A stretch of 64,000 bases of DNA, taken from assembly GCA_028288365.1 (NCBI GenBank), contig JAQBNU010000031.1, positions 1 through 64,000 of the forward strand, in the 5' to 3' direction. This DNA is from Chitinophagaceae bacterium (GTDB lineage Bacteria > Bacteroidota > Bacteroidia > Cytophagales > Cytophagaceae). The notes below the pieces were generated by a model that made no database searches, had not been told where the DNA came from, and worked only from the letters and a program-made list of their open reading frames with translations. Made by a program: the position numbers and the translations under genes. Each line of letters opens with the position of its first letter. Positions within the stretch are counted from its first letter, which is position 1. Below are positions 34,823-43,808 of the stretch, piece by piece.

Positions 34823-35326
34823 TTATACCGCAGTACTTGGTAAGAACCTGGCCAGCCAGGAGTCCTTAATTTCTTTCCATAACTCCACTTTCAGGTCTCC
34901 TACGGCCGTTACCTGTGTATTCAAGATCAATCCTGTGGGTTCTATTTCGCCGGAAGCCAGCTTATTTTTGAATTGACCCAGAGGTAACATTTGCAAAGAA
35001 GCTGAATCTGATTCCTTGTAAAGAATCAACATCCTGTCAAAAAGGGAAAGGTGCAATTCCTCCTCGAGTTCTTTTAATACACGTACAGATTTATCGATCG
35101 AACAACCACTCGCCGCTTCCCATCCGTTTTCTACTGCTACCACCACGACCGATTGATCAAAGATCTGGCAAGATGCTTTTAACGATGTACCGTGACTGGA
35201 CCATTCGGTTAAAAAAGGATCCAGTCTTTGCAAAAGCAACGTCGACTCTTCAGCCGTTAATATCCTGTTGGCTGTATAGACCCAGGCACGGGCATTGGAG
35301 GGCATTTGATCAAAAGGAATTTTCAT
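34823..35326 (-). CDS. Conserved hypothetical, often mislabelled ABC transporter ATPase
   Basis: 167 aa, cytoplasmic. It begins MKIPFDQMPSNARAWVYTANR and has no Walker motif. Proteins of this kind beside the (Fe-S)-binding pair are carried in databases as ABC transporter ATPase without motif support. The conserved neighbourhood with the two Fe-S proteins (23 bases upstream) suggests a joint role, which is unproven. A single Cys in ASCQIF and one in SGCSID are visible but no metal site is evident. Confidence 0.75.
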   Translation of the reverse strand: MKIPFDQMPSNARAWVYTANRILTAEESTLLLQRLDPFLTEWSSHGTSLKASCQIFDQSVVVVAVENGWEAASGCSIDKSVRVLKELEEELHLSLFDRMLILYKESDSASLQMLPLGQFKNKLASGEIEPTGLILNTQVTAVGDLKVELWKEIKDSWLARFLPSTAV

Positions 35327-35348
35327 TGTTCAATTGAATTTGGGTACC

Positions 35349-36143
35349 TCACAAACCCTCGTTTTTAGCGATAAGTTCCGCGAGGTCAAATACTTTGATG
35401 CTGCTTTCTTTTTCTTTATTCTTCACCCCATCCGTCAACATGGTCATGCAGAAGGGACAAGCCGCTGCAATGACTGTGGCACCTGTAGACAACGCTTCTT
35501 CTGTGCGTTCTACGTTGATGTCTTTATTGCCTTTTTCCGGTTCTTTAAACATTTGACCTCCACCTGCACCACAGCACAGGCCTTTGGTCTTACAGCGTTT
35601 CATTTCTACCAGGTCCGCATCCAACACTTCCAGTACTTTGCGCGGCGCTTCATAAATACCATTGGCTCTGCCCAAGTAACAAGAATCGTGATACGTGATT
35701 TTCTGTCCCTTGAAACTTCCAGACTCCTTCATCTTCAGCTGACCTTTATCGATCAGCTCTTGCAAGAACGTAGAGTGATGCATGAGTTCATAGTTCCCAC
35801 CTAAGGAAGGGTATTCGTTTTTCAAGGTATTGAAACAATGCGGACATGTCGTGACAATGCGTTTCACGCCATAGCCATTCAACACCTGGATATTAGACAT
35901 GGCTTGCATTTGAAACAGAAATTCATTGCCTGCCCTTTTTGCCGGATCGCCGGTGCAACTTTCTTCTGTACCCAACACCGCATAAGAAATATTCAAATGA
36001 TTCAGGATCTTTACGAAAGAACGCGTCACTGATTTTGCTCGCTCATCAAACGAACCGGCACATCCTACCCAGAATAACACATCAAATGATTTCCCCTGAG
36101 CCAGCAACTCTGCTGCAACAGGCACTTTATTAAGTTCTGACAT
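35349..36143 (-). CDS. (Fe-S)-binding CCG-domain protein, HdrB/LutA-like
   Basis: 264 aa, soluble. Two CCG domains are seen: TTCPHCFNTLKNEYPSLGG with YHDSCYLGRANGIYE, then CKTKGLCCGAGGGQMF and AACPFCMTMLTDG near the end. Such domains bind unusual 4Fe-4S clusters or Zn and pass electrons or thiols, as in heterodisulfide reductase HdrB and the lactate-use protein LutA. It follows the membrane Fe-S protein by 10 bases and must be its partner. The electron donor and acceptor are unknown. Confidence 0.9.
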   Translation of the reverse strand: MSELNKVPVAAELLAQGKSFDVLFWVGCAGSFDERAKSVTRSFVKILNHLNISYAVLGTEESCTGDPAKRAGNEFLFQMQAMSNIQVLNGYGVKRIVTTCPHCFNTLKNEYPSLGGNYELMHHSTFLQELIDKGQLKMKESGSFKGQKITYHDSCYLGRANGIYEAPRKVLEVLDADLVEMKRCKTKGLCCGAGGGQMFKEPEKGNKDINVERTEEALSTGATVIAAACPFCMTMLTDGVKNKEKESSIKVFDLAELIAKNEGL

Positions 36144-36153
36144 GATAGGCTAT

Positions 36154-37470
36154 TTATAATTTATCTGACCAATTGAATCTATCGGAAGGAGAAAATTTCC
36201 AGGGAGCAAAATTGTTTTCAATGTTTGAAAACATCGCGTTCCAAGAGCCCGGAGCCTTAGACTCTTCCATCACTTTGTAACGTCTCATTTGTACGATGAT
36301 TTCTACCGGGCTGATTTGTACGGGGCATGCTTCTACGCAAGCATTGCACGTGGTACAGGCCAGTATCTCTTCTTCACTGATGTAATCAAACAAAGACTTG
36401 TTGTCTTGAAAATCCTTACCGTGCTGACGAATATTTTCTCCTACTTCTACCAGACGATCTCTGGTATCCATCATGATTTTACGTGGTGACAATAATTTAC
36501 CGGTAATATTAGCAGGACATTGTTCTGTACAGCGGCCGCACTCTGTGCAACTATAGGCATCCATTAAATTTTTCCAGGTTAGATCCTGCACATCTTTTGC
36601 ACCGAAACGCATTGGCGCAGCAGGATCAGTAGGTGTTGTATTTGTAGGTGTCAGGCCCAACATCAACTGCACTTCTTTTGTCACAGAAGCCATGTTGTCT
36701 ATCTCTCCCTGCGGAATCAGACGTGCATAATACGTGTTAAGGAAGGCAAAGAAGATATGTAAGTGTTTAGAATTATAGAAGACATAATTGGCAAAGAACA
36801 TCACACCCATGATGTGCAACCACCAGGCCGATCTTTCCAATACCACCAAAGCCCCAACAGACAAACTAGAAAGCAATGGCGTGAGTAAAGAACTGAAAAA
36901 GAAATTGCCTGTGGCTATATAGTGTTCGTGTCTTCCCTGCAGCAATTTATCGCTGGCATTCATGGTGAGAAAAGCCATCATCAATGCGATCTCCATGATC
37001 AAAATGAGATTGGCATCCAGTGTGGGCCACTTCGTCATCTCTTTACCTGAAAATCGTTTGACATGTATTATGTTTCTTCTGATCAGAAATACCGCACAGG
37101 CAATGATGACTGTGACCGCAAAAAATTCAAATACATTGATGATAAATGGATAGAACGAGCCAAGAGGAGCGGAAAATAAACGGTGTGTTCCCAACAAACC
37201 GTCCAGCGCAATCTCCAGCATTTCAACATTGACAATCAAAAAACCGAGGTATACAAAAAGGTGTAATACAGCCGGCAATGGTTTTTTAAACATCTTTCGC
37301 TGACCCAGTGCGGTAAGTGTCATATTGGCCCAACGCTCAGGAATAGAAGAGCTTGGCTCATATGATTTACCCAGAAGGATGTTAAATCGAATCTTGCTGA
37401 TGCTTCTGAAAATGAAGTATGCTGCTACCGCCAATAGTACAGCAAAAATGAGTTGTGGAAGTATATGCAT
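36154..37470 (-). CDS. Membrane-bound (Fe-S) protein, HdrE-like plus ferredoxin domain
   Basis: 438 aa. The N-terminal half has about six membrane helices (residues 1-265), similar to the NarI/HdrE cytochrome b domain, with several His in helices. The C-terminal half holds two cluster motifs: CTECGRCTEQCPAN (about 310) and CTTCNACVEACPVQ (about 375). Together with the CCG protein it forms a two-part respiratory module with quinone-side and cytoplasmic clusters. It starts right after the promoter region for tRNA-Phe on the opposite side. Confidence 0.9.
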   Translation of the reverse strand: MHILPQLIFAVLLAVAAYFIFRSISKIRFNILLGKSYEPSSSIPERWANMTLTALGQRKMFKKPLPAVLHLFVYLGFLIVNVEMLEIALDGLLGTHRLFSAPLGSFYPFIINVFEFFAVTVIIACAVFLIRRNIIHVKRFSGKEMTKWPTLDANLILIMEIALMMAFLTMNASDKLLQGRHEHYIATGNFFFSSLLTPLLSSLSVGALVVLERSAWWLHIMGVMFFANYVFYNSKHLHIFFAFLNTYYARLIPQGEIDNMASVTKEVQLMLGLTPTNTTPTDPAAPMRFGAKDVQDLTWKNLMDAYSCTECGRCTEQCPANITGKLLSPRKIMMDTRDRLVEVGENIRQHGKDFQDNKSLFDYISEEEILACTTCNACVEACPVQISPVEIIVQMRRYKVMEESKAPGSWNAMFSNIENNFAPWKFSPSDRFNWSDKL

Positions 37471-37521
37471 GCCTTAATTTAATTTATTTTGCATTATTTT
37501 TTTATAAATATAAATTTTAAA

Positions 37522-37529
37522 TATCTTTG
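37522..37529 (+). promoter_or_regulatory. -7 promoter box of tRNA-Phe
   Basis: TATCTTTG, an exact consensus match, 16 bases before the first base of the tRNA. No clear -33 element at standard spacing. Confidence 0.65.
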
Positions 37530-37545
37530 CACACTCAAATGAGCT

Positions 37546-37618
37546 GGTGATGTAGCTCAGTTGGTAGAGCAAAGGACTGAAAATCCTTGTGTCGGTGGTT
37601 CGATTCCACTCATCACCA
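37546..37618 (+). tRNA. tRNA-Phe (GAA)
   Basis: 73 bases fold as a cloverleaf: acceptor GGTGATG with CATCACC, D arm GCTC...GAGC, anticodon stem AAGGA/TCCTT around CTGAAAA with anticodon GAA, and TΨC arm with GGTTCGATTCC. Discriminator A. The CCA tail is not encoded (ACA follows). A monocistronic gene with its own promoter box and terminator. Confidence 0.97.
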
Positions 37619-37625
37619 CATCACA

Positions 37626-37660
37626 AAGGCCTATGGATGAATAATCTGTAGGCCTTCTTT
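37626..37660 (+). terminator. Terminator after tRNA-Phe
   Basis: AAGGCCTA (37626-37633) pairs with TAGGCCTT (37649-37656), followed by CTTTTTTT. Confidence 0.88.
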
Positions 37661-37960
37661 TTTATCTCCCCTTCCAATAGTAATCAAAGATCTTCAGGCA
37701 TCAAAAACCATCTTGAATTTTACGCATTCGTTCGCCATTGGTTTTATTCTCGTTTAAACGATTCGTACCGTTAAGATTATTCGAGTCCATTATTTCGTTA
37801 CGGAGTTTTCTCTCGAAGACCTATTAAGGAAGAGTCAACGTTTTAACAAGTAATACTTTAAGAAATAAAATAAGCAGGATCGAAGTACGATTCAAAAGAA
37901 TCTCTATCTTAAAACTGTGTATGCACTTTACATTTCTTTTTCATTTTTAACTCCAAACAC
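37661..37960. other. 300-base gap without a gene
   Basis: AT-rich DNA between the tRNA terminator and the dipeptidase-like gene. No reading frame, strong palindrome or consensus promoter was identified. Confidence 0.5.
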
Positions 37961-39394
37961 ATGGCGAACTTCATCGACATCCACGTACATCCCACTCTTA
38001 AGCCTTATGGAAAAAGTTATTACGTTGACAATAACCATGGCAAACAGCATAACTCTTTTGATCTTTATTCCGAAGCCTGTGTATGGCACAAAGATCAGGT
38101 AAGCCTGATCAGTGAAGCGGAAGAAAATACCGCCGGATTTGCGATCTACACACAAGCCGATTTTACAACACTCCGCAAGGGACAATTGAAAGTGGTTGTT
38201 GCTTCTCTTTATCCCATGGAAAAGGGTTTTTTCAAAACGAAACAAGATCTTCCGAAGGAAGCGCGTTCGTTTATCGGAAATTGCATTACCGCTTTTGGTA
38301 AAAGCAGAATCAATGCTGTACTTTCTGATCAGTTCAATTATTGGGAAGATGTCAAAAGCGAATACGGTTTTTTGCAGTTGCTCGATAACCAGATACCAAG
38401 CGGAGGAGCAAGCAGATACAAACTCATTTCTTCTTTTCAGGAAGTTGATTTCTCTCAGGATTATATCTATGTTTTATTGAGTGTAGAAGGATCACATTTA
38501 TTTTGTGAAGGCAATGATACACGAGATGAAAACAGTTGGAAAAACCTGGATCAAAATGTGGCCCACATGAAAAATCCGGTGACATGGCCACACACTCCCG
38601 TTTTCTTAACGTTCGCACATCACTTCTACAATGGCTTATGTTCTCATGCAGAAAGCCTGCCTTCTGCACTGCAGACATTCCTAGATCAAAGCGATGGTTT
38701 AGAAAAACCTGTCGATGGCAATAACTACATTACCGCACACGGCTATCATCTCATTGATCTCTTATATAGTACAGAAAATGGCAAACGCATTTTGATCGAC
38801 ATCAAACACATGGCCAAAGCAACCAGAAAAGAATTCTATGCTTATCATGCTTCTAAGTACAGCGCCATTCCTGTCATCTATAGCCATGGAGGAGTAAGAG
38901 GATCACACCCTTACTACGACAAAGAAATCAATGTGGACGACGAAGACATTGACTACATCTGCAAGTCGGGTGGGCTGATAGGAATGGAAATGGATCAGCG
39001 CATCATGGGTTACAATGGCACGACGGATAAGTTTTTACATTGGTTGAAAAACATTTTCCATTCACATAACAAACTCGATATACAATGGGCCGAACCATTT
39101 TGGAACAGCGTAATTTATATTGCTGAACATTGTTACAAAAATAAAATCAGTGAAAGTGACCCATGGAAATTCGTTTGTCTTGGAACAGACTATGATGGCA
39201 TCATCAATCCACTCAACCGATACCGAACGGCTGATACGCTTCCCATGCTTCGGGAAGTGCTCATCAATTACTTGAATGATTACTGGTCGCAAAGTAATCC
39301 CACCATTCCGAATCTTACCGGTGGACCGGCCGATCAGGTGATTGATAAAATCATGTACCATAATGCCTTTCTTTTTCTTACAAGCCATTTTTAA
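37961..39394 (+). CDS. M19 dipeptidase-like amidohydrolase
   Basis: 477 aa, no signal peptide. The metal motif at the start is IDIHVHP (HxH in place of the HxD of renal dipeptidase). Later elements fit the M19 TIM barrel: LLSVEGSHLF (bridging Glu), VIYSHGGVRGSH (His ligand), and LGTDYDGI (Asp). An extra segment near residues 50-130 (FTTLRKGQLKVVVASLYPMEKG) matches the membrane-dipeptidase N-terminal pattern of regulation over small peptides. Substrate unknown. Independent gene with a strong terminator. Confidence 0.82.
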   Translation: MANFIDIHVHPTLKPYGKSYYVDNNHGKQHNSFDLYSEACVWHKDQVSLISEAEENTAGFAIYTQADFTTLRKGQLKVVVASLYPMEKGFFKTKQDLPKEARSFIGNCITAFGKSRINAVLSDQFNYWEDVKSEYGFLQLLDNQIPSGGASRYKLISSFQEVDFSQDYIYVLLSVEGSHLFCEGNDTRDENSWKNLDQNVAHMKNPVTWPHTPVFLTFAHHFYNGLCSHAESLPSALQTFLDQSDGLEKPVDGNNYITAHGYHLIDLLYSTENGKRILIDIKHMAKATRKEFYAYHASKYSAIPVIYSHGGVRGSHPYYDKEINVDDEDIDYICKSGGLIGMEMDQRIMGYNGTTDKFLHWLKNIFHSHNKLDIQWAEPFWNSVIYIAEHCYKNKISESDPWKFVCLGTDYDGIINPLNRYRTADTLPMLREVLINYLNDYWSQSNPTIPNLTGGPADQVIDKIMYHNAFLFLTSHF

Positions 39395-39407
39395 TTCCAT
39401 TACAAAA

Positions 39408-39440
39408 TAAAAGAGGGGAGACAATGTCTCCCCTCTTTTA
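39408..39440. terminator. Very strong bidirectional terminator
   Basis: TAAAAGAGGGGAGACA (39408-39423) is perfectly complementary to 39425-39440 (16 bases, minimal loop). It separates two convergent genes. Confidence 0.93.
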
Positions 39441-39457
39441 TGATTTACACTTCCGAT

Positions 39458-40369
39458 TTATTTTATTCCACCTACATTGATGAAAGGTGTTCCTTGTCCC
39501 GAGACCTGAGGAACCCTTCCATCCCATTTGTCGATGGTTCTGTATTGTATCAATTCTTTGCTTACCGATTCCGCAATTTTCTTATTGGCTTCCGCCTGTG
39601 CATCGGCTACAATTCTGTTCGCGTCTGCTTCTGCCTGCGCCTTGATCCGAACGACATTGGCGGCAGCGGTGGCTTCTATGATGTTACTTTCTGCTTCACC
39701 TTTTGATCGGGCAATTTTTTTATTGGCTTCTGCTTCTACCGATTTGACTTCGTTTTGTGTTTGCTGTGCTTTTTGATTGGCTTCCAGTTTTTGATTGATG
39801 GCTTCTTCTATTGTTTTAGGCAATCTGAATTCGCCAATCGTATAAATTCGTTCAATCATGATCCCATATTTTTCCGTTTGAACAGACACCACGCTATCTA
39901 CAGCATCCAGCAAATCTTTTTTGTGTACACCGTAAATAGATTCGATGGGCATTTTAGATGCTGTTGTATTCAAGGCATCTCTCACCATGTTGCGAATGAA
40001 AATATTGGTGATCTCATCACTTCCTCTTCTCCATTTTTGAAAAATAGCAGAAACACTATCCGGCAAAATAGAATAGCTGACACCAAAGTCCGCATCGATA
40101 TCTAATCCTTCTTTGCTTTGAAATGTAATCGAGTTATCGATGCCGCCATCTCTTCGTTCATCTCTCCAAACATAGTTTTGTTGAAAAACAGGAAACGTAT
40201 AGAGTTTTTGATTGGGACCGATAAAGTAAGCACCTACACCCAATTGTTTGGTCTCCACGCCTTTCCTATTTCCCAATAAATAAACCTTAATGCCTCTATA
40301 GCCCGCAGGCACTGTTCTACATGAGTATAGTGATACAATGGTGAGAACAAAATATAATACCTTTTTCAT
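39458..40369 (-). CDS. SPFH/prohibitin-like lipoprotein
   Basis: 303 aa from ATG 40369. A TTG 15 codons upstream is not favoured. Lipobox in VSLYSC (Cys11). Residues about 20-200 form the SPFH (Band 7) domain, with DSVVSVQTEKYGIMIERIYTIGEFRLP, and about 195-285 a long Ala/Glu/Lys coiled coil (EANKKIARSKGEAESN). Prohibitin-like proteins form membrane-side rings. Lipid anchoring in place of a membrane helix puts this one on the periplasmic face of a membrane. Confidence 0.9.
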   Translation of the reverse strand: MKKVLYFVLTIVSLYSCRTVPAGYRGIKVYLLGNRKGVETKQLGVGAYFIGPNQKLYTFPVFQQNYVWRDERRDGGIDNSITFQSKEGLDIDADFGVSYSILPDSVSAIFQKWRRGSDEITNIFIRNMVRDALNTTASKMPIESIYGVHKKDLLDAVDSVVSVQTEKYGIMIERIYTIGEFRLPKTIEEAINQKLEANQKAQQTQNEVKSVEAEANKKIARSKGEAESNIIEATAAANVVRIKAQAEADANRIVADAQAEANKKIAESVSKELIQYRTIDKWDGRVPQVSGQGTPFINVGGIK

Positions 40370-40455
40370 GATCGTATGAATTTTAGTTAAAAATGAATAA
40401 TACAAGAAGGTCAAACCCTAAAAGAGCTCGAGTGAAATGAATTCCGATGTTCTAT

Positions 40456-40809
40456 TCAAAGTCTGAAACTCTGAATTAAAATATAGATGGACGGAAAATG
40501 AAGAAAAGGGTGAGGAAGAAAAGTAAAAGAAAAAGAAGATATAAAAGAAAAACGATCTATGTGTGCGAAAACTATATTTACAAGCGATGCCTCAGTTTCC
40601 CACTCCTCATCATCGCTTTCATCATCCAGATAAAGAGAAGAGACAGAGGAAACTGCTTTTGAACCTGTGCGGCTCATGGTATGCTTTGCGCTCGTACTTT
40701 TATTTTTGCAAGAAGAAACGTTACGATTAAGAAATGAATAATTGACAAACGTGATCAACACGATCCCTAAAAAAATAAAAAACAGGCGAAGAAGTTTTTT
40801 CACGTTCAT
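40456..40809 (-). CDS. Possible small membrane protein, 117 aa
   Basis: Uncertain gene. It begins MNVKKLLRLFFIFLGIVLITFVN, a convincing membrane anchor, then a Ser/Lys-rich stretch with an acidic patch (DDESDDEEWETE), and ends in Phe/Ser-rich low-complexity sequence that may be a read-through past a true end. No homologue is known to me. There is a plausible start and the region has no competing frame. A single-pass small protein is the best guess. Confidence 0.45.
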   Translation of the reverse strand: MNVKKLLRLFFIFLGIVLITFVNYSFLNRNVSSCKNKSTSAKHTMSRTGSKAVSSVSSLYLDDESDDEEWETEASLVNIVFAHIDRFSFISSFSFTFLPHPFLHFPSIYILIQSFRL

Positions 40810-41025
40810 ACCTTTACTGATTTAAAAATGTGTTTTACAATTCACGTGCCAAGGCGAAAATGAATCCTGTTGGAAACTTGTACTTGTTTATTGTTCCTTG
40901 CTTTTACTCGTTAGATTATATGACTACTAGCTAATTACGAGTTTCATATTTCAAAATAAATACGCATCTTTGTCGTCACATAGCATTCATCAAATCAAAA
41001 ATTAAAGCCTCGAATAACTTCGAAC

Positions 41026-41781
41026 ATGATTGACGGCAAAAAAATAGTAGTGGTAATGCCTGCTTATAATGCGGAACAAACACTAGAACAAACATTCAGA
41101 GAAATTCCCTTTCACATTGTAGACGAAGTTATCCTGGTGGATGATCATTCCAGAGATCACACTTCTGATAAAGCACGTGAAGTGGGCGTACACAAAGTCA
41201 TTCGTCACGACAAAAATAAAGGATACGGTGGCAATCAGAAGACCTGTTACAAAGCAGCTCTTGAGTCAGGCGCTGACGTAGTAGTGATGCTGCATCCGGA
41301 TTATCAATATACTCCGCTTTTATTAGAAGCAATGGTTTATCCGATTGCACGAGGTCTATTTGACGTGATGTTGGGTTCTAGGATATTAGGTAAAGGAGCA
41401 TTGAAAGGTGGTATGCCGATGTATAAATACATTGCGAATCGTTTTTTAACGTTTTTCCAAAATGTCATGATGGGACAAAAGCTAGCCGAGTACCATACCG
41501 GTTACCGTGCCTTCAGTAAAAAAGTATTGGAGAGCTTGCCTTTAGAAAACAACTCTGATGACTTTGTATTTGACAACGAAATGTTGGGTCAGATTACGTA
41601 TGCCGGTTTACAGATTGGAGAAGTTACTTGTCCGACTAAATATTTTGCAGAAGCCAGCAGCATTAATTTCAGCCGCAGCACCAAATATGGTTTCGGTGTA
41701 TTGGGTGTTTCACTTGCTTATCGTTTACAAGTATGGGGCATCGGAAACTTCAAGATATTTAAAGGAATAAAAAGATCGTAA
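41026..41781 (+). CDS. Family 2 glycosyltransferase, DPM1-like
   Basis: 251 aa. GT-A fold signs: VVVMPAYNAEQTLEQTF at the start, EVILVDDHSRDHTSDKA (nucleotide-binding DD), KNKGYGGNQKT, and ADVVVMLHPDYQYTP with the metal-binding motif changed from DxD to HPD. The last part TGYRAFSKKVLESLP resembles dolichol-phosphate mannosyltransferase-like enzymes. It lacks the C-terminal membrane helices found in many such proteins. A near-consensus CATCTTTG box lies about 55 bases upstream. Confidence 0.9.
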   Translation: MIDGKKIVVVMPAYNAEQTLEQTFREIPFHIVDEVILVDDHSRDHTSDKAREVGVHKVIRHDKNKGYGGNQKTCYKAALESGADVVVMLHPDYQYTPLLLEAMVYPIARGLFDVMLGSRILGKGALKGGMPMYKYIANRFLTFFQNVMMGQKLAEYHTGYRAFSKKVLESLPLENNSDDFVFDNEMLGQITYAGLQIGEVTCPTKYFAEASSINFSRSTKYGFGVLGVSLAYRLQVWGIGNFKIFKGIKRS

Positions 41782-41796
41782 CTCGTCATCAGTGAT

Positions 41797-41839
41797 AAAA
41801 AGAAAGAGTCCCGGATATAGACCGGGACTCTTTCTTTTT
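41797..41839. terminator. Bidirectional terminator
   Basis: AAAAGAAAGAGTCCCGG (to 41814) pairs with CCGGGACTCTTTCTTTT (from 41822), between the glycosyltransferase and the convergent peroxidase. Confidence 0.93.
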
Positions 41840-41851
41840 ATAGTCAGTTCA

Positions 41852-43729
41852 TTAATACTCACCCATAATTTTTCTACTGTTCAACAAATTCCCTTCACCA
41901 AAGACAGGCAACTCTTTAGGAGGAACAATGACAGTGGTTTGATCCGTCAACGATTTCAAAAATAAAATCACATCCTCTTTTTCTTTTACAGACAGCAAAA
42001 GAGAATCGAACGGCAAGGTTTGATTGGCGACAGAAAATCCTAATCCTTTCCCTCCTCCGGCATGGTAAAAGTCCACGACACTTTCCAGCGTTGTATATGC
42101 GCCGTTGTGCATGTATGGAGCAGTACCTGTTATATTGCGTAAGCCTGGAGTTTTAAAAGCATGACGGTGTTCTTCAATCTGAAATACATTGTACCTGCCT
42201 ACATCGTCGTCTAACTCTTTTTGGTCTGCCGAAGAAGCAGTCCCTATGATTTCAAATTCAGAATCGTTGTAAGAAGGTGGAACTGTTCCATTAAACAAAG
42301 GGAAAAAATGACAGCTGCCACACAAGGCTTTACCTGCAAAAATATTATATCCATTTACTTCACACGCTGTAAGTGCCTGTTCGTCGCCTTTGAGAAAACG
42401 GTCGAAAGGGCTATTCCAGGTAATCAATGTTCGTTCAAATTCTGACAATGCTTTCTGCAAAGCATAAGGTGTAATGCTTGAATCTTTACTTCCTTCAAAC
42501 GCTTTTTGAAAAAGCATTTTATACTTCTTACTTTGTTGTAATTTTTTTGCCGCGTCTGATAACGTCGTATGCATTTCATCTTTGTTATGCATCACATCAA
42601 ATACCTGCTGTTCCAATTGCGCTACTCGTCCATCAGCAAAAAAAGCTTGCTGATAAACTACATTCCATAAACCCGGCGTGTTTCGCAAGCCTTCTCTCTC
42701 TTTATCTATTGTGATGCTTTTATTTTGGCCGTCCGCTAATCCTTTGTTTGGATTATGACAACTGGCGCAGGATCTTTGATTATTGCCTGACAATACCGGA
42801 TCAAAAAACAACAACTTCCCAAGCTGGGCCTGCAGGTCCAGGTGTGCAGTATCATCGTAATACATCGAGAAGTAACGAATATTAAAACTCTCTTCGCCAA
42901 ACAAAAAACCAGTATTCAATTTCAACGCCTGTTTCCTGTCACTCCAAGTGTAACCACAACTGTTATGAAAATTCACAAACGCGTGGTTCAATGGATTGAC
43001 ACAAGACGTGATAAATGTCAAACGATCGAAGTTATCGTAAGAAGAATTCTCCTGTAGCTTTTTTCTTGTTTGTGATAATTGATGATTCAGGCTGCGGTAT
43101 GTTTCTTTTTCTGCGGAAACGCTTGCATAAAAAGAAACGATCGCCTGCATACCTTCCATGCACCAATCCGATTCCTGTACATTATTTTTGACAAGGGTGG
43201 CATCGTAACCATTGAGGTTTAAGGCTGCTATACGAAACAACTGCAACTGCTGCATCTCCAATACGTCAACAGCTTTGATAGATACTGTTGCATAATATTG
43301 CTGAAGTGTATTGAATGCCTTCGTCAATTTTACGACTTCCTTTTTTAATAGTGTTTGATCGATACGATCTGATTCAAACAACAGTTGTTCGATGACTTGA
43401 AATCCCTGAGGATAGATAATTGCTTTCCCAAAATCAGGATCGTGCTTGACAACTAATGCACCATTGATGACATATTTTGATTCACGAGGAGAAACATACT
43501 CTACAAAAAATTCGACGTGCTTATAATGCCGTCTTGCTCTCAAGTATGCCGTTTTCATCTGTGAGGCGGAAGTAGTTGTTTGTAGTTTATTCAACTGTTG
43601 TTGCAAACCATCTAATTCAATCAACACATATCTTCTCACCTGAACATCAAAGGGGGTGTTGCATACCGGTGTCAATGCTATCAGTGTGGTACAGATCAGA
43701 AGAATTGAAATTTGTAAAATAATTTTCAT
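41852..43729 (-). CDS. Di-haem cytochrome c peroxidase with long N-terminal domain
   Basis: 625 aa from ATG 43729. The C-terminal half (about 295-610) is a CCP/MauG-type di-haem domain: first haem CASCH (about 324-328), second CGSCH (about 473-477), and SEFERTLITWNSPFDRFLKGD. The N-terminal ~260 residues are helical with a signal peptide and no haem motif; this domain is unidentified and may be imelysin-like by its helical layout. Family members include MbnH, partner of MbnP; an MbnP-like gene sits at 24203 but not beside this one. Confidence 0.88.
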   Translation of the reverse strand: MKIILQISILLICTTLIALTPVCNTPFDVQVRRYVLIELDGLQQQLNKLQTTTSASQMKTAYLRARRHYKHVEFFVEYVSPRESKYVINGALVVKHDPDFGKAIIYPQGFQVIEQLLFESDRIDQTLLKKEVVKLTKAFNTLQQYYATVSIKAVDVLEMQQLQLFRIAALNLNGYDATLVKNNVQESDWCMEGMQAIVSFYASVSAEKETYRSLNHQLSQTRKKLQENSSYDNFDRLTFITSCVNPLNHAFVNFHNSCGYTWSDRKQALKLNTGFLFGEESFNIRYFSMYYDDTAHLDLQAQLGKLLFFDPVLSGNNQRSCASCHNPNKGLADGQNKSITIDKEREGLRNTPGLWNVVYQQAFFADGRVAQLEQQVFDVMHNKDEMHTTLSDAAKKLQQSKKYKMLFQKAFEGSKDSSITPYALQKALSEFERTLITWNSPFDRFLKGDEQALTACEVNGYNIFAGKALCGSCHFFPLFNGTVPPSYNDSEFEIIGTASSADQKELDDDVGRYNVFQIEEHRHAFKTPGLRNITGTAPYMHNGAYTTLESVVDFYHAGGGKGLGFSVANQTLPFDSLLLSVKEKEDVILFLKSLTDQTTVIVPPKELPVFGEGNLLNSRKIMGEY

Positions 43730-43758
43730 GGTACACACTGGTAATTATTTAAACTACA

Positions 43759-43786
43759 AAAGGAATGGCTGTACAGCCATTCCTTT
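43759..43786. terminator. Perfect 14-bp hairpin between peroxidase and phosphoesterase genes
   Basis: AAAGGAATGGCTGT (43759-43772) is directly followed by its complement (43773-43786). It probably ends the phosphoesterase transcript. Confidence 0.7.
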
Positions 43787-43808
43787 CAGATCCAATAAAG
43801 CATTGTAT

